A DNA stretch of 64,000 nucleotides from Nannochloropsis oceanica (taxonomy: Eukaryota; Sar; Eustigmatophyceae; Eustigmatales; Monodopsidaceae): the NCBI GenBank assembly GCA_004519485.1, contig CP038117.1, positions 1,025,501 to 1,089,500 of the forward strand, read 5' to 3'. Shown here in pieces: positions 9,514 through 20,423 of this stretch. The notes below the pieces were generated by a model. It saw only the letters and a program-made list of their open reading frames with translations, was not told where the DNA came from and did not search any database. A program made the translations under genes and the position numbers. Positions within the stretch are counted from its first letter, which is position 1. Every line of letters starts with the position of its first letter.

Positions 9514-10776
9514 ATGGATAGAAGAAGGGAGCAAATGCCGTCCAGAATCTGGGCCCCTCTCTATCTCCGCCCCTTCTTCCTCCTCCTCTTCCTGACACTT
9601 CTACAAGTCGATCTCCACGCTGCAACCAAAATATTCTTGACTGAGCCTGCCTTTTTGACTGGTACCGCCCGCTCTTCCTACTCGTCCTTGTCAACCTCCT
9701 TCTCCGCCATTGCTGCCCCTTCCCTCTATCCCTCCCGAAACCGTTTACACCTCGCCACAAGCGCGAGCCGTAACACCGACGAGGATAACGGCGACGACCT
9801 CTTTCCTCCCCCCCTTCTCAACCGTCGCGAGCTCTTCGTCCCCGCCCTCCTCGCCCTGGGGAGCGCTACCCTTCTCCTCTCCAACACAATCCAAGACGTA
9901 CACCGGTATGACGAAATCCATAAACAGCTGTTCGCCATGCTCGCACCCGCATCTGAAGCGGAGGAGGGAAGAAGCGGCGGACAGGAGCAACAGCAACAGC
10001 CGCGACGTTTGCGTGTGTTGGAGATTGGGGTGGGAGAGGGCGTGAATGTGAAATATTACCCGTCGGGATGTGAGGTGATCGGCTTGGATCCGCATTTAAA
10101 AAGGGAGGCGTTGAGTGTCGCGCAGGTATAAAATTTAGTTAGAGAGGGAAGGGGGAGGGGTAGAAGAAAAGTACATGGGCGAGCGTTATCTTAGAAAGAT
10201 AATCTGCCTCCTGGATGTTCTTTCGTGCGAGTCGACATATTGGCTTCTTCTCTCTTTACTCTTTGACCATACCGCGTGGCCCTCCCTCCCTCACTCCCTA
10301 CTTCACTCTCTCTTTCATTTCTCCCTCTATCTCTACATAGGCAAAAGCAAAAGCTCGCAAAATTGAGTTCTCCCTCATCGAAGGCGCTGCCGAGTCTCTC
10401 CCCTTTCCCGACCGGAGCTTTGACGCCGTCGTCTCCACCCTTGTTTTCTGCTCCGTGCAAAGCCCACCGCGAGCCCTAAGAGAGGTCGCGCGTGTCCTTA
10501 AAAAAGGTGGGAGGTTTTTATTCATCGAGCATGTGTGGGCGGGAGAGAGAGAACACCCGGTGCTGCACGCAGTCCAGCAGGCGGTCGATCCACTGCAGGC
10601 GCTCTTGGCGGATGGATGTCATCTAATAAGACGTACGGATGAGCTGTTTGTGGGCGAGGCGAGGCAAGGAGGGAGGGGGGGGGGGGCTGTTTGAGCGGGT
10701 GGAAAAGATTGAGAGGCTGGAGGTCGACACGCAATGGCCGATTACGGTGCAGGTGGCGGGGATCTTGGTCAAATAA
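9514..10776 (+). CDS. METTL7-like class I SAM methyltransferase
   Basis: Exon 1 (9514-10125) and exon 2 (from 10341) join in phase 0 (CAG|GTATAA to TACATAG|GCA) over a 215-bp intron. The N-terminus has a signal-like segment (LRPFFLLLFLTLLQVDLHA) and a second hydrophobic stretch near residue 115. The methyltransferase core follows: motif I VLEIGVGEGVNVKYY, acidic motif II VIGLDPH, the substrate-adenine region EGAAESLPFPD and SFDAVVSTLVFCSV, and then RVLKKGGRFLFIEHV, as in membrane METTL7 enzymes. As read, the frame stops at 10694 (321 residues). The natural C-terminus (LFERVEKIERLEVDTQWPIT to ILVK and TAA at 10774-10776) continues in another frame immediately after a run of 12 G at 10675-10686, so the run is probably one base too long here, by sequencing error or a real slippage allele. 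The substrate is unknown. Confidence 0.75.
10675..10686 (+). repeat. Coding G12 homopolymer at a frame change
   Basis: Twelve consecutive G within exon 2 of the methyltransferase. The family-like C-terminus resumes in a different frame directly after it. Confidence 0.8.
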
Positions 10777-10942
10777 ATGAAGAAATGAAAATGCACGGAA
10801 TTGAATCTTTTCTCAATTGCAAGAAAGAAAGAAGGGGGAGAACAAGCGCAACGAGAACGCTTTTAAGATATGCACAGATTGTCTGCTCTTCTCTGGTTCT
10901 TTGAGTGCCTCGCAGGGTTTCCTGTGTCTCGTCAGCGTCATG

Positions 10943-12852
10943 TCATGCACTGACACACGCTTTCACCCACTTTCGAGCGTTAGCCGCTCCACCGGCCTTA
11001 TTTCCTTTGTTCTCCTTCTCCTCCTGCTCTACCTCCTCCTCTTCCTTGTCTTCTTCCACCTCCATCGAGACAACCCCTCCCCCCTCTCCTCCCCCCTTCC
11101 CTTCCTCCTTGCTTTGGAGCACCAACTGAGGACAATTTCCGTCATTCTTCAGCTTGGCACACCACAGTCCCACCATCTCATTCACTTCTTCGAATTCATG
11201 CCCAGTGCTGCCCAAGCAGAGTGAACGGAGCTGTGGCGCTGCTCCATTTTGGAGGGCCTTCACGATGTCTTGCATGCCTGGGAAGGAGGGAGGGAGGAAA
11301 GGAGTGAGGGGGGAAGGGAGGGAGAGGGGAAGGGAGGAAGGGAAGGAGGACGTCAGCAAGCATGGCTTAGCTGGCACCTATCGAGAACGGGGCGTGTGGA
11401 AAGTAAAGCAAAAAATTAGGGGAATAGGAATAGAGGGGTAGTGAGGGAGGATGCAATCTACCTTCATACGTCAACAGATTTTCCGACAAGTCCAAACGTC
11501 GCAGATACCTCAAGCGCCCTCTTTCCAGCCCAGCCGCCAACCCCATGAAAGCCTCTCTCTCTAAGCATGCTTGCCTCAAATTCAGGTCCTGTAGCCACGG
11601 CACTCCTCCTCCCCTCACGACCTCCCACAATTTCCGGGTATCCTGATCCGTCAGAGAACATCCACCCAGCGACAATCGCTTCATCTTCCGCCCGGCGCCT
11701 TGAGTCAAGGATCGAGCCAAGGCTAGTGTGACCTCTCCCTCCACCCCACTCTCGTTCAAATCCAGCTCCAGCAAATGCGGCATTCCGCACAACGCTGCCG
11801 TCCACAGGGCCTCCTTGTACTTCCTCTTCGTCCCTTCCCCTACGCCTCCTACTCCCTCCATGTCTCCTCCTCCATCACCCCCACCACCACTGCTTCCACA
11901 AGAATTCCCGGAGAGGTCCATGCGCAACAAAACGGGACATTTTCCCTTCGCCAATGGCTTTAGTAGATGCATCAAGCCTACCTCCGACATGTTAATGGTA
12001 CTCAGACCGAGGCGCTTCAACCGACGCTGCTGCCATTGACCGCTGCTGCTGCTGCTGCCCCCCGCAGTACCTTCCATCCAGGACACCAAAAGCTCGACAG
12101 CAGCATCGCCTATGCAGTGCCCTGATAGGTCTAAATCTTCTAGTAGAGGCCAGGCCTGCGTGGCCACAACGGCTTGGAAAAAACGAAGCAGGCACAGATC
12201 TGACTCCTGTTTTGTTTTTATCGTCGGGGTAAGAGGAGGGAAGGTAGCATTTTCTTCTTTATTTGTTTGTTTTTGAAAGTGTACATACGCAGTTAGGTGA
12301 TAATATGAAAGTAGTGGTATTGGCGGTGAAGCTACTACTGCTGCTGCTGCTGTAGGTGCTGTCGACCAACATACTTTACCCAAACCTTACCCGAGGAATT
12401 GGACCAGGTGAATACCCCGCCCGTTGCCTCAAGCGAAAAGTCTTCAGCCGCGCATTTGTTCTTGTCCCAGGCGAGAGCAATGCACTGGCCATGGCGGTAT
12501 AGTCGCGCGGAGCGAGGGAAACGAAGGACAGGTCTAGGACACGAAGGCCAGGGAGGAGGGGAAGGCCTATTCGCACCGCGCGGGGGACGGCGCTTCGACG
12601 TACAATATCTCGACGGATGCACACTTCTGTAACAAGGGCACGGGCAGGCTTCTGCAGCTCTTTGCAGGCCGCGGACAGGCGGAGAAGCTCCCGGGTGGCA
12701 AGGGCGGGGGAAATGTGGTTGTCAAACAGGCCGTCGATGCCCATGAGGGAGGCAAACACTCGGGAAGAGGAGCGGGAAGCAACTTCGCGAGGCCCTGCAG
12801 TGGGCGCCGTGATGGCAAGATCTTTTCGCGTGTACTGTTTTGCGAAGACCAT
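10943..12852 (-). CDS. Leucine-rich-repeat protein, F-box-like N-terminus
   Basis: Three exons, 12852-12391, 12206-11462 and 11277-10943, join in correct phases (CGG|GTAAGG, GAAG|GTAGAT) and give about 513 residues; both introns happen to be 184 bp. The N-terminus (MGIDGLFDNHISPALATREL, then LRLSAACKELQKPARALV) resembles an F-box or a related alpha-helical adaptor segment. RNI-type LRRs then run to the end (LRVLDLSFVSLAPRDY, WPLLEDLDLSGHCIGDAAVE, LLELDLNESGVEGEV, LRYLRRLDLSENLLTYEG, then PQLRSLCLGSTGHEFEEV). The tail is acidic and ends KWVKACVSA. It probably acts as a protein-interaction scaffold or ubiquitin-ligase adaptor, but partners cannot be deduced. Ser/Gly runs interrupt repeats. The start at 12852 is the first ATG and the exon boundaries keep the LRR register. 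Confidence 0.72.
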
Positions 12853-13788
12853 GGGACTTGAGCTTTGGTTTGGTCGTTGTGGCGTGATTGGAGTGGGGAC
12901 GTAGGCTTGGCCGTACGTGCAAGGAAGGGGGGGGGGGGGAAGAAGGTGTCATGTGGTGAGCACGATGCATGATCATGGTGGTGAGCGGATTGTGGGGGTG
13001 TCTTTATATTCACAGTCATCGAGCCATGCCCCGACCAAGAACCCAATCTGACCCATGGAGAATCACACGGACAACCTAAGCAAGTGAGTGAAGCGACCGA
13101 CCGGACCGATCACTTGTGGGCGATGGATCGACGATCGAAGGTCGCACAGGCCAAACGCCTCATTATGCTTGGCTCCCCCGCTCTCCGCCTCTCCTCCCCG
13201 TCCACACAAGCGATGGCCCTCCGCGGTGCCCTTTTTCTTCTTCCCTATCACGCCACCCATGCTCGCTACCATTTCCCAATCAAGTCGGCACTGTTTTCTT
13301 TGAGCCCAGGTGTGGGCTTGCATGGAGTGGAGAAGCTGTGGTGGTGGTGCCTTCATCACAGCCATTTCTCTTGTCACCAGCCAACTCTCTGCAACTCCCA
13401 TCATCATCCACCCTTCTTCCATGCCTCATTGTTTCTCATGCCCTTCCTGCCGTACATCAACCCCACCAACACAATCACAGGAGAGCGCTCTTCTTCATTG
13501 TTTGTCTCGCCTTAGTGAATCATGGTACGTTTTGGGTCGTCGCGGAAGGGAGGAGGAGGGAGGGGGGGAGGGGGGAAGGGGAGGTGGAAGAAAAAAAGGG
13601 CGTGATGTATGTCTGTCGGCCAACGTTGTCCCGCTTGTTCACGATGGTCAACGTTCCTGTGCAATGTAAGTGTATAGCTTTTAAAGGGACGGAGGGGTAA
13701 GTGCTGGTCCTTTCATCGCAGGTGCGGAGAGAGACAGCAGCGTCCGTCAGGACACGAGAAGAAATGAAAGGTTCGGCCACTTGCTTGG
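12853..13788. promoter_or_regulatory. Divergent intergenic region upstream of LRR and RPS4 genes
   Basis: About 935 bases between the LRR gene (-) and RPS4 (+). Several 100-190-codon frames overlap one another here in different frames with His/Pro/Ser-biased composition and are not credible. Runs include G11 at about 12928-12938 and a (GGGA)n tract at 13549-13580. The last part is the RPS4 leader. Confidence 0.5.
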
Positions 13789-14845
13789 ATGGTGAGATGC
13801 TTTGTCCCGGCTGCGCAGCTTGGAACCGGCGATTGCTGCCAAACCCCGTGTCCTGATGACGAGACAGACACGCAGGCTCAGGGATGGGGAAGAGCTAGCC
13901 GGTCTAATCTCTCTGGGTGTGGACATCCTGCTGCCAGAGGCGGACGGATGATTAGCATAGGGACCGCAATGACAGGGATGACCTCTTTCTTGTTTTTCTC
14001 TATAAACCCATCACTCATCCCCTCCCTCCTTCCCTCCTTCCCTCCTTCCTTGCCTCCCACCTCAGGCGCGCGGCCCGAAGAAGCACCTCAAGCGGGTCAA
14101 TGCCCCCCGGCATTGGATGCTGTCCAAGATGGATGGCATCTTTGCCCCCCGTCCCTCCACGGGCCCTCACAAGCTCCGTGAATCCCTGCCTCTCATTCTC
14201 ATTCTCCGCAACCGTCTTAAGTATGCCTTGACCAAGGCAGAGGCTAATGCGATTTGCATGCAGAAGCTAGTGAAGGTTGATGGGAAGGTCCGCACGGACC
14301 TGAACTACCCCGCTGGCTTCATGGACGTCGTCTCGATTGAGAAGAGCGGGGACGAGTTCCGCCTCCTCTACGACCCGAAGGGGCGTTTCTACCTGCAACG
14401 GTTGGAGGAGGGCAGCGAGGAGAGGAATTTCAAGCTTTGCCGAGTGAACAAGAACTTGATGTCTGCCAACAAAATCCCCTACCTGGTGACTCACGACGGT
14501 CGTACTCTGCGTTACCCGGACCCCCTCATTAAGGTGGACGACACGGTGAAGGTTGATGTCCGCACGGGCAAGATTTTGGACTTCATTAAATTCGACTTGG
14601 GCAATCTGGTGTACCTGACCCGAGGGCACAACGCGGGGAGAGTGGGAGTGATCCAGCACATTGAGCGGCACCCGGGCTCGTTCGATATCATCACGGTGAA
14701 GGACGCGCAGGGCCACACCTTTGCCACGCGTCGACAGAATGTATTTGTGATTGGCGTAGGGAACAAGCCGATGGTGTCTCTGCCCAAGCAGAAGGGTATC
14801 AAGCTCTCGATCGTGGAGGAGCGCAATGCGCGACGTGCGCATTAA
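13789..14845 (+). CDS. RPS4: 40S ribosomal protein S4 (eS4)
   Basis: Exon 1 contributes only the start codon (13789-13791, ATG|GTGAGA). A 274-bp intron ends CCACCTCAG at 14065, and exon 2 (14066-14845) begins [19 protein letters not shown], the invariant N-terminus of eS4. The product is 260 residues (family 261-263). The S4-type RNA-binding region (residues about 40-105), the central eS4 domain ([15 protein letters not shown]) and the C-terminal KOW segment ([20 protein letters not shown]) are all present. The protein sits in the small-subunit body near the mRNA entry region. The start is fixed because the initiator methionine must precede ARG and only the upstream ATG with a perfect donor supplies it. 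Codon use is strongly biased to G/C-ending codons, as expected for a highly expressed gene. Confidence 0.96.
13792..14065 (+). other. First intron of RPS4, directly after the start codon
   Basis: GT-AG intron of 274 bp. Its donor overlaps the last base of the initiator codon context (ATG|GTGAGA). It has a pyrimidine-rich 3' end with TCCC repeats from about 14019. Confidence 0.9.
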
Positions 14846-15390
14846 GTCGTGAGAGGAAGGGAAGGAAGAAGGAAGGAACGAGGGAGTGAGGATGTGCGGA
14901 CGTGAGCCTCTGTTGTGGATGTGAGCGTCTGTAGGTTTCTCGATTTGTTCTTCAAGGTGCTCTGGAGGAGAAAGGAGGGAGAGAGGGAGCGATGTCATCT
15001 CCCGAACTTTCCTTTCTTATCTTCTGGCCTTCTAGCGCGAATTTCTCTCGATAGGGTGAAGAGGGAAGAGGCAATCATGCCAGGGGGAAGACCCCGAACC
15101 AAAACTCACAAACACATGAAACCAAAACCACCAAAAAAGGAGAAAAGAAGAAGAAAGGACGAGAACGCCACAAATCGCCGTTGCAGAGCAAGTCGGTTCA
15201 TTCATCTTATTTTTGATCAGCTGAAGTGCTGATGTAGTAGCATTGGTTCTGCTACTCAGAGTCTGCCGGGTGTTCTCGCAGCCCTCTTTTCTTTAGTTTT
15301 TCTCTGATGCCCTCCATCCCCTCCTCAATCGGTTTCCATTTTGGTCATTTACCTATTTTCACACATTGATAAACTTTACTCCACCCAGCC
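14846..15390. other. Intergenic, convergent 3' ends
   Basis: About 545 bases between RPS4 (+) and WDR55 (-). A 51-codon Lys/Pro-rich frame from 15077 (MPGGRPRTKTHKHM) is the only ATG frame of note and looks like chance composition. I see nothing else. Confidence 0.5.
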
Positions 15391-15603
15391 TTACAGGTCC
15401 TTGAAGAACGACTCGGCAGCCGTCATCCGCATTTTTTTACTGCCCTTCTGCTGCCCTCCTTTCTTCCCGGGCTCTTGCTCCTCACTGCTGCTGCTACTGG
15501 CGCTATTGCCACCTGCGCCGTCCTCATCCTCTCCCTCCTCTCCATTTTCATCACCTTTATCATCTTCGTCCTCGTCCTCTTCATCCTCTTCATCATCACT
15601 TCC

Positions 15604-15645
<42 letters not shown>

Positions 15646-16813
15646 ACCCCCACTGTTTTCCTTTCCCCCGTTCGTCGCCATCGCCGCCGCCACTGCCGCA
15701 GACACCTTTCTCCTCCTCCCACTATTCCTTTCACTCATCTCCTTCTTCTCAATTTCATCCTCCTCAACCCCTTTCTCATCCTCCTCGTCCTCCTCATCTT
15801 CCTCCAAGATACTCATATCCCAAAACCGGACTAAACTATCATGTGCTATGGAAGCGAGGACCCGCCGGTCCCATGCCATCTTCATCCTTTCCACCGGGAA
15901 TTCGTCGTGGGAGCCCAGCACACCCAACAATTTATTTGGCAATACCGAACACAAACGAATCAACCCGTCACTCGACCCGGTGAGCAGCGTCTCCTCATCC
16001 ACCTTGACCAAGGCCTCCACCGTCTCAGGATGACCGACGAACCGATCCGTGCAATTCATCCACTCTCCCCACGAATACACTAGCAGTACCCCACTTTGTG
16101 TCCCCGCTAATATCTTCTTCCCATGTTTCAACACCGAGAGACTCAACAACTCATCTTCCTGATCCATCGTTCTTGCCACCAACTTCCTGTGCTTCAAATC
16201 ATAGGTCGACAAGGTGTTATCCCCACTTGCCCCGAACAACATCCCTTCATGCACGAGCAGATCTGAGATAAAATCTTCATGTTTCTGAATAGATGCCACG
16301 GCCTTCTTACGGCCCTCTCGGCAGTCCCATAGCTTCACCCCTCCTATGTCGTCCCCCGACACCAGCAACCCCCCTTCCTCCCAGAAGGTCAAGCAATTGA
16401 CCGCTTCATCGTGCGCGTCAGTTACATCCCATGCCACCTTGCCCGTAGCCATATCGATGGTTCGAATGCCTTTGTCCGATGATGCGGTGTAGACACGGGA
16501 ACCCATGGTAGGCTCAAACAGCACAGCACGGCAAGCTTCCTTGTGAGTCCCCAGGTCTGTGTTCAGCGTGCAAGTCTCTCCTTTCCCCTGGTAAGAATAC
16601 AGCAAAGCCCGGCCATCCACCAGGCCTAAGGCGATCAAATCCTGCGTAGGGTGCATGTCTAGACCAAATACCTCTGAGTCCCCGCCCAGCTCCAGCAGCT
16701 TATTTGGGAATGGTGTGCGTGGCGAGGGTGGGGAGGTCAGATATCGATTGCGTGGGATTTGGAAGCCTTTCAGGCCTTACCTGCGGCAGCATTTCGTCCT
16801 CATCGCTCGCCAT
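15391..16813 (-). CDS. WDR55: WDR55-like nucleolar WD40 protein
   Basis: A 33-nt first exon (16813-16781, MASDEDEMLPQ) ends at a strong donor CAG|GTAAGG. The main exon runs from about 16698 to 15391 and the intron is about 82 bp; the acceptor after AATAAG is the best in-frame choice but not certain. The product is about 446 residues. It begins SEVFGLDMHPTQDLIALGLVDG, the WDR55 opening, and carries about seven blades (GSRVYTASSDKGIRTIDM, LLVSGDDIGGVKLWDC, LASIAHDSLVRFWD). The last blade HDEFPVERMKMAWDRRVLAS and the C-terminal AESFFKDL are typical of WDR55. The C-terminus adds a long acidic and poly-Ser extension, the Ser run being coded by 13 CTG/CAG units. WDR55 homologues are nucleolar and needed for pre-rRNA processing; plants also use one as a DDB1 adaptor. 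Confidence 0.85.
15605..15643 (-). repeat. Coding CTG/CAG microsatellite, 13 units
   Basis: A perfect trinucleotide array read on the minus strand as AGC (Ser) in the C-terminal tail of the WDR55 homologue. Confidence 0.95.
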
Positions 16814-17326
16814 GGCCGTCTATGTTTTACTGGGGGTCGTCTGTGGTGGAGTGGTGTGGTGCGGGCGGTGGAATCATTAATGTGTGTAGTGGCCATGGCT
16901 TTAAACGGCAGACCAGCTTGCTTCAACGCATCAACACATTTCCTTGGGACACAAAAACATGAAACATATGCGGATGCCACATAAAAGTAGCAGCAGTACG
17001 ACAACAACAACTTTGTCCTCCACAACCTTGTCGCGTGGAAGCTTGTCTTGTCCCAATAAAAATCTCAACATGGCCATCCCAATCACTTCACACTCGCACA
17101 GCACATCACCAACGGGCTCCTTCAACCACAAAAACGCCGTGAGCAAAGCACAAAACCATTGCCCCGTCCATCCATACAGCGGTACACAGCAAATTTTCTC
17201 AAGAGCCCTGACTTGTTACTTACGATTGCTCCATCAGCTTCCCCGATCAGGATTCTTGCCTCATCATCACTTATTTCTCCCTGTGAGTGCCCCCGCCGCG
17301 CCTCCTCGTGCTCTGCACTCTAGGCA
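16814..17326. promoter_or_regulatory. Divergent intergenic region, WDR55 / NCA2
   Basis: About 510 bases shared as upstream DNA by the two genes. A pyrimidine-rich stretch ending CTCTAG at about 17320 just before the NCA2 ATG could be a 5'UTR acceptor. No clear promoter element or gene. Confidence 0.45.
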
Positions 17327-19901
17327 ATGAGCCACAAGGCACGCCCCGAGGCCCTCTCCCGTCTCGGCAGCGTCACCGACCTAGTAAGCCTCCGTAACTT
17401 CCAGGGTCATAGCCTGATTGACCACCGACACAAGGAGCGCTTCCGCCACAAGCGCATTCTCGATGCTTTGAATGTCCAAACCCGTCAAGGCATACCTATT
17501 CAACGCTCTCTCGCCAAGCTCCAAGCCGAGGCGGAGAAAATCCTTCATGGCCGCATCCGTCTGTCGGACGATGAAACCCAGATTTTTGTCGCTTCCTTAG
17601 CAGAATGCCAATTGCGGATATGCCTTGAAAGTGAGTTGGACTTATCCGGCTCACTCTACTGGGATTGCCTGTTTTGGCAAGATCGCATCGCAAGTCCATT
17701 GGCCGCTTGGTTGGAAGCCGGCCCTTTCACCTGGTTTCAAGACGAGGACGAGGCACTTACCCCGGAGGATAAGCTGGAGAGTTCACAGCGGCTGATGGGG
17801 CAGATCAATGTGGGCACAGGATTAATTCAACAGCATCTGACTCGGAAGATTGTCAATACTGATGTCATGTACCTGGCTGTATGGAGCCAAGAAGCCCTGA
17901 CATTGATCGATGATATACTTGACAATGATTTCGAGACCCCAGGACAGCTGAACTTGGAGCGCTCGGGTCGCTTGCTTTTACCTGAAGATGCTATCTCCAA
18001 CTCCACCTCTGCCTCCGATTTGAGGGAATGCATGGCGCGTCTTGCGACCCTCCGCGCACGTATTGCATCGCGTGCCGCACGTTTCCAGACATTGATCGCA
18101 CCGTTACATGCCCCATCATTTTGGCGTCGACGTTGGTTGTACATTCTCATTGCCACGCCGTTTCTTGTAGTTAGCTTCAAGTGGTTTTGGGGGAAGAGGG
18201 GGGATATACCCTTGTGGGTGGCACAGGCTGTTCAGAGTACGAGAGAGTTCTTCACTGAACACGTGTCAGAACCCTCACGGGCGATATTTAAGGAACTGAT
18301 TTGGAACGAACACGAGAGCATCACGGACGTGGCGGCGTTGGAGGATGCGAAGCAGAGCTTGACGCGGATGCTGGCCGATTTCGTGAAGGACACAAATCCA
18401 AAATTGTCCGAAAAGGTATGCTTACCCTCCATCTCTTTTAAAACTTCTGTCCCTTTTTGCCTCTTTTGCAGCTCATCACTGCCTTGTCTTTCCCTTCTTC
18501 CCTCCCTCCCGACCTTCCATCTGCAGGAACGCAAAAAATTGGCAGAGAGCATGGACATGAGTGTCGTCTCGTCGCGGTACGAGCAGACTTTACCCCAAGC
18601 AATGAAGCACATCGTGAGTGGAGAAATTGTGCGGATGCTACTTATACAAGTCCAGTTTATCAAAAAGGAGCTGTTGGTGGCCATGAGAGGGATTGATGAC
18701 GTCATGAATAGGTAAGCAATTTCGGGGCCTGTCGAGCAGAGAAAACATTCGCTCACCCCCATTTCATCCATTCCTCCATCCCTGTATTTTGTCTACCTGC
18801 AGCAACAACCTGAATTTCCGTCTCATGGCAATTTTTCCCGCCGTGCTTGCTCTGTACGGGACGTACCAAGCTTCCAAAGCTGCCATTTACAAGTTGACAA
18901 AGAAAAAAGGAAGGAGGGAGACAATTATGTTGCTGCGGTCATTTTTGCTCTCTATGGAGAGGATGCTGAACCTGAGAAATGTCGGCGCCTCGGAGGTAGG
19001 TAGGGAGTGTTGGAATTAATTCGGCACTAGGGATAAAACAGGGGCTGATTATCTAAAAAAAGAACCACACACTTTCGCATTTAACTTCCCGCTTACCACC
19101 CATGTCCTTCTCCCTTCTTCCCTTCCTCCCTTCCTCCCCTAGAACGAGATCAAATACTTGAAGCTTGACCGCACCCCAGTTCTCAAGCCCATCCATGCCC
19201 CTGTCGGTGCAGCTGGTCAATCTCTCTCTCTCTCGCCAGCTCCGCACCTGAACCGGCACCAGCACCGGCACCACCTGTCCACCTCCGTTTCTTTGCCAGC
19301 AGGAGCTACACATCCACCATCGGCAGCAACAGGAGCAGCAGTAGGAGTAGGAGTGGGAAGGAAAGACGGGTTATCTCTAGATGAAATTAGGCAAATGTCT
19401 GCTGATAGCAGCGTCAATGGCAGAGGCGAGAGCTCCTCGGTCTACGAGGACCTCCATAAGGAGAGGGCAGACGGCATTCAAGGACAGAGGAACGGAGGGA
19501 GGGGGATAGAGGAGGAGAAAGACGATGGGAGGGAACCGCCCAGGATTCAAACTGCTTGCCTGCAGGGCTCGCCGATCAGCAGTGCGGAGAGCACGTGGGG
19601 GGACTTGGAAGGAGGAGGAAGTAATAATAATTACAACACAGATTTACGCGTTGTGTTCTTGAGGCCTGAAGACCTGGGGGTGTTGCTACTGTTGGTAAAT
19701 CAATTTGCCGGGGTCATTCAACGGACGAGTAGTCGGTTTCTGACTGATCTGGAGCTGAGAAATCTGCAGGAGGACTTGAATGAGATCGCGGGAAACTGCG
19801 GGCCGGTGACTGTGGCACAGCAATTGTGTGTGGTGCAACGAATGCACCGGAGCTATCGGTTTTTGCAGTTGCCAGCCGGAAGTTTGTTTTCGGGGTTGTA
19901 A
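17327..19901 (+). CDS. NCA2/DGS1-family mitochondrial outer-membrane protein
   Basis: Four exons (17327-18415, 18527-18711, 18803-18995, 19143-19901) keep frame throughout and encode about 741 residues. A membrane segment (RWLYILIATPFLVVSFKWFW) lies near residue 275. The NCA2 domain follows, with ERKKLAESMDMSVVSSRYEQ, the conserved turn MKHIVSGEIVRMLLIQVQFI, then NNLNFRLMAIFPAVLALYG as second hydrophobic segment, and the C-terminal block LEDL-like helices plus AQQLCVVQRMHRSYRFLQL. Yeast Nca2 affects ATP synthase subunit expression, and the plant homologue DGS1 is a mitochondrial outer-membrane protein affecting galactolipid levels. A roughly 120-residue Gly/Ser/Glu insert (about 515-640) separates the last two blocks. 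Intron 1 (111 bp) is in frame and stop-free, so retention would still translate. Confidence 0.85.
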
Positions 19902-20100
19902 TGTGGGGAAAGACTGGAAAGAAGAAGGAAAGGCTGGGATTGATATGAAAAAATGCCATGAAATGGAGAAATATGGCCGTTGCGGGTGTTACAGCACCGT
20001 CTAAATAGCAAGAGGGCTCTCGAAGTATCACTGGAAACATCAGAAATGTCTGGGTGTGCTCTATGCATATTAAAGAGATGGTGCGATAATTAATTAATGG

Positions 20101-20130
20101 AGTAGATATATATAGAGTAGATATATATAG
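20101..20130. repeat. Tandem duplication of a 15-bp AT-rich unit
   Basis: Two exact copies of AGTAGATATATATAG, in an otherwise non-repetitive AT-rich spacer. Confidence 0.95.
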
Positions 20131-20157
20131 TGGTATTTATCGTCATGGTGAACTTTC

Positions 20158-20176
20158 GGGGGGGGGGGGGGGGGGG
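20158..20176. repeat. G19 homopolymer
   Basis: Nineteen consecutive G on the plus strand, the longest homopolymer in the window. It could fold as a G-quadruplex or be a length-unstable assembly artefact. Confidence 0.95.
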
Positions 20177-20423
20177 TGGAGGAAGAGAAAGGAGAGCAGG
20201 CATAATAAAGTGCATTGGAAAGGCTTCTGTTCCAATTTCTTGTTCTGTCCCTTTATTTGTTTTTGGATTTTGGGATTTCTTATGTTAATGCCATAAGGCT
20301 GCTATGAGTATGTGACTCTCGCTCGATTATTTCATTGACCTATTCACAATTTTTCTATTTCTTTCTATGTTATGCACAATCTCCTCTTTCAAATAAACCA
20401 CTTCTCCATATCTCCCCTACACT

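Larger units (their letters stand above)
19902..20423. other. Intergenic, convergent 3' ends
   Basis: The 3' regions of NCA2 (+) and the carboxylic acid reductase (-). It holds a 2 x 15-bp tandem repeat and a G19 run (listed separately), AATAAA-like sites near 20205, and no gene. Confidence 0.6.

Noticed and set aside
11278-12390. Two LRR-gene introns of identical length (184 bp) as possible duplicates
   Set aside because: Their end sequences differ (GTAAGGTTTGGG against GTAGATTGCATC), so equal length looks like coincidence.
12853-13780. Several 80-190-codon frames upstream of RPS4
   Set aside because: They overlap in different frames and strands with biased composition; better read as leader and promoter DNA.
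15077-15232. 51-codon Lys/Pro-rich ORF between RPS4 and WDR55
   Set aside because: Composition follows an A-rich stretch; no conserved feature; lies in the 3' region of RPS4.
16450-16480. GGTTCGAAT resembling a tRNA T-arm
   Set aside because: Lies inside the WDR55 coding exon; no cloverleaf partner sequences around it.
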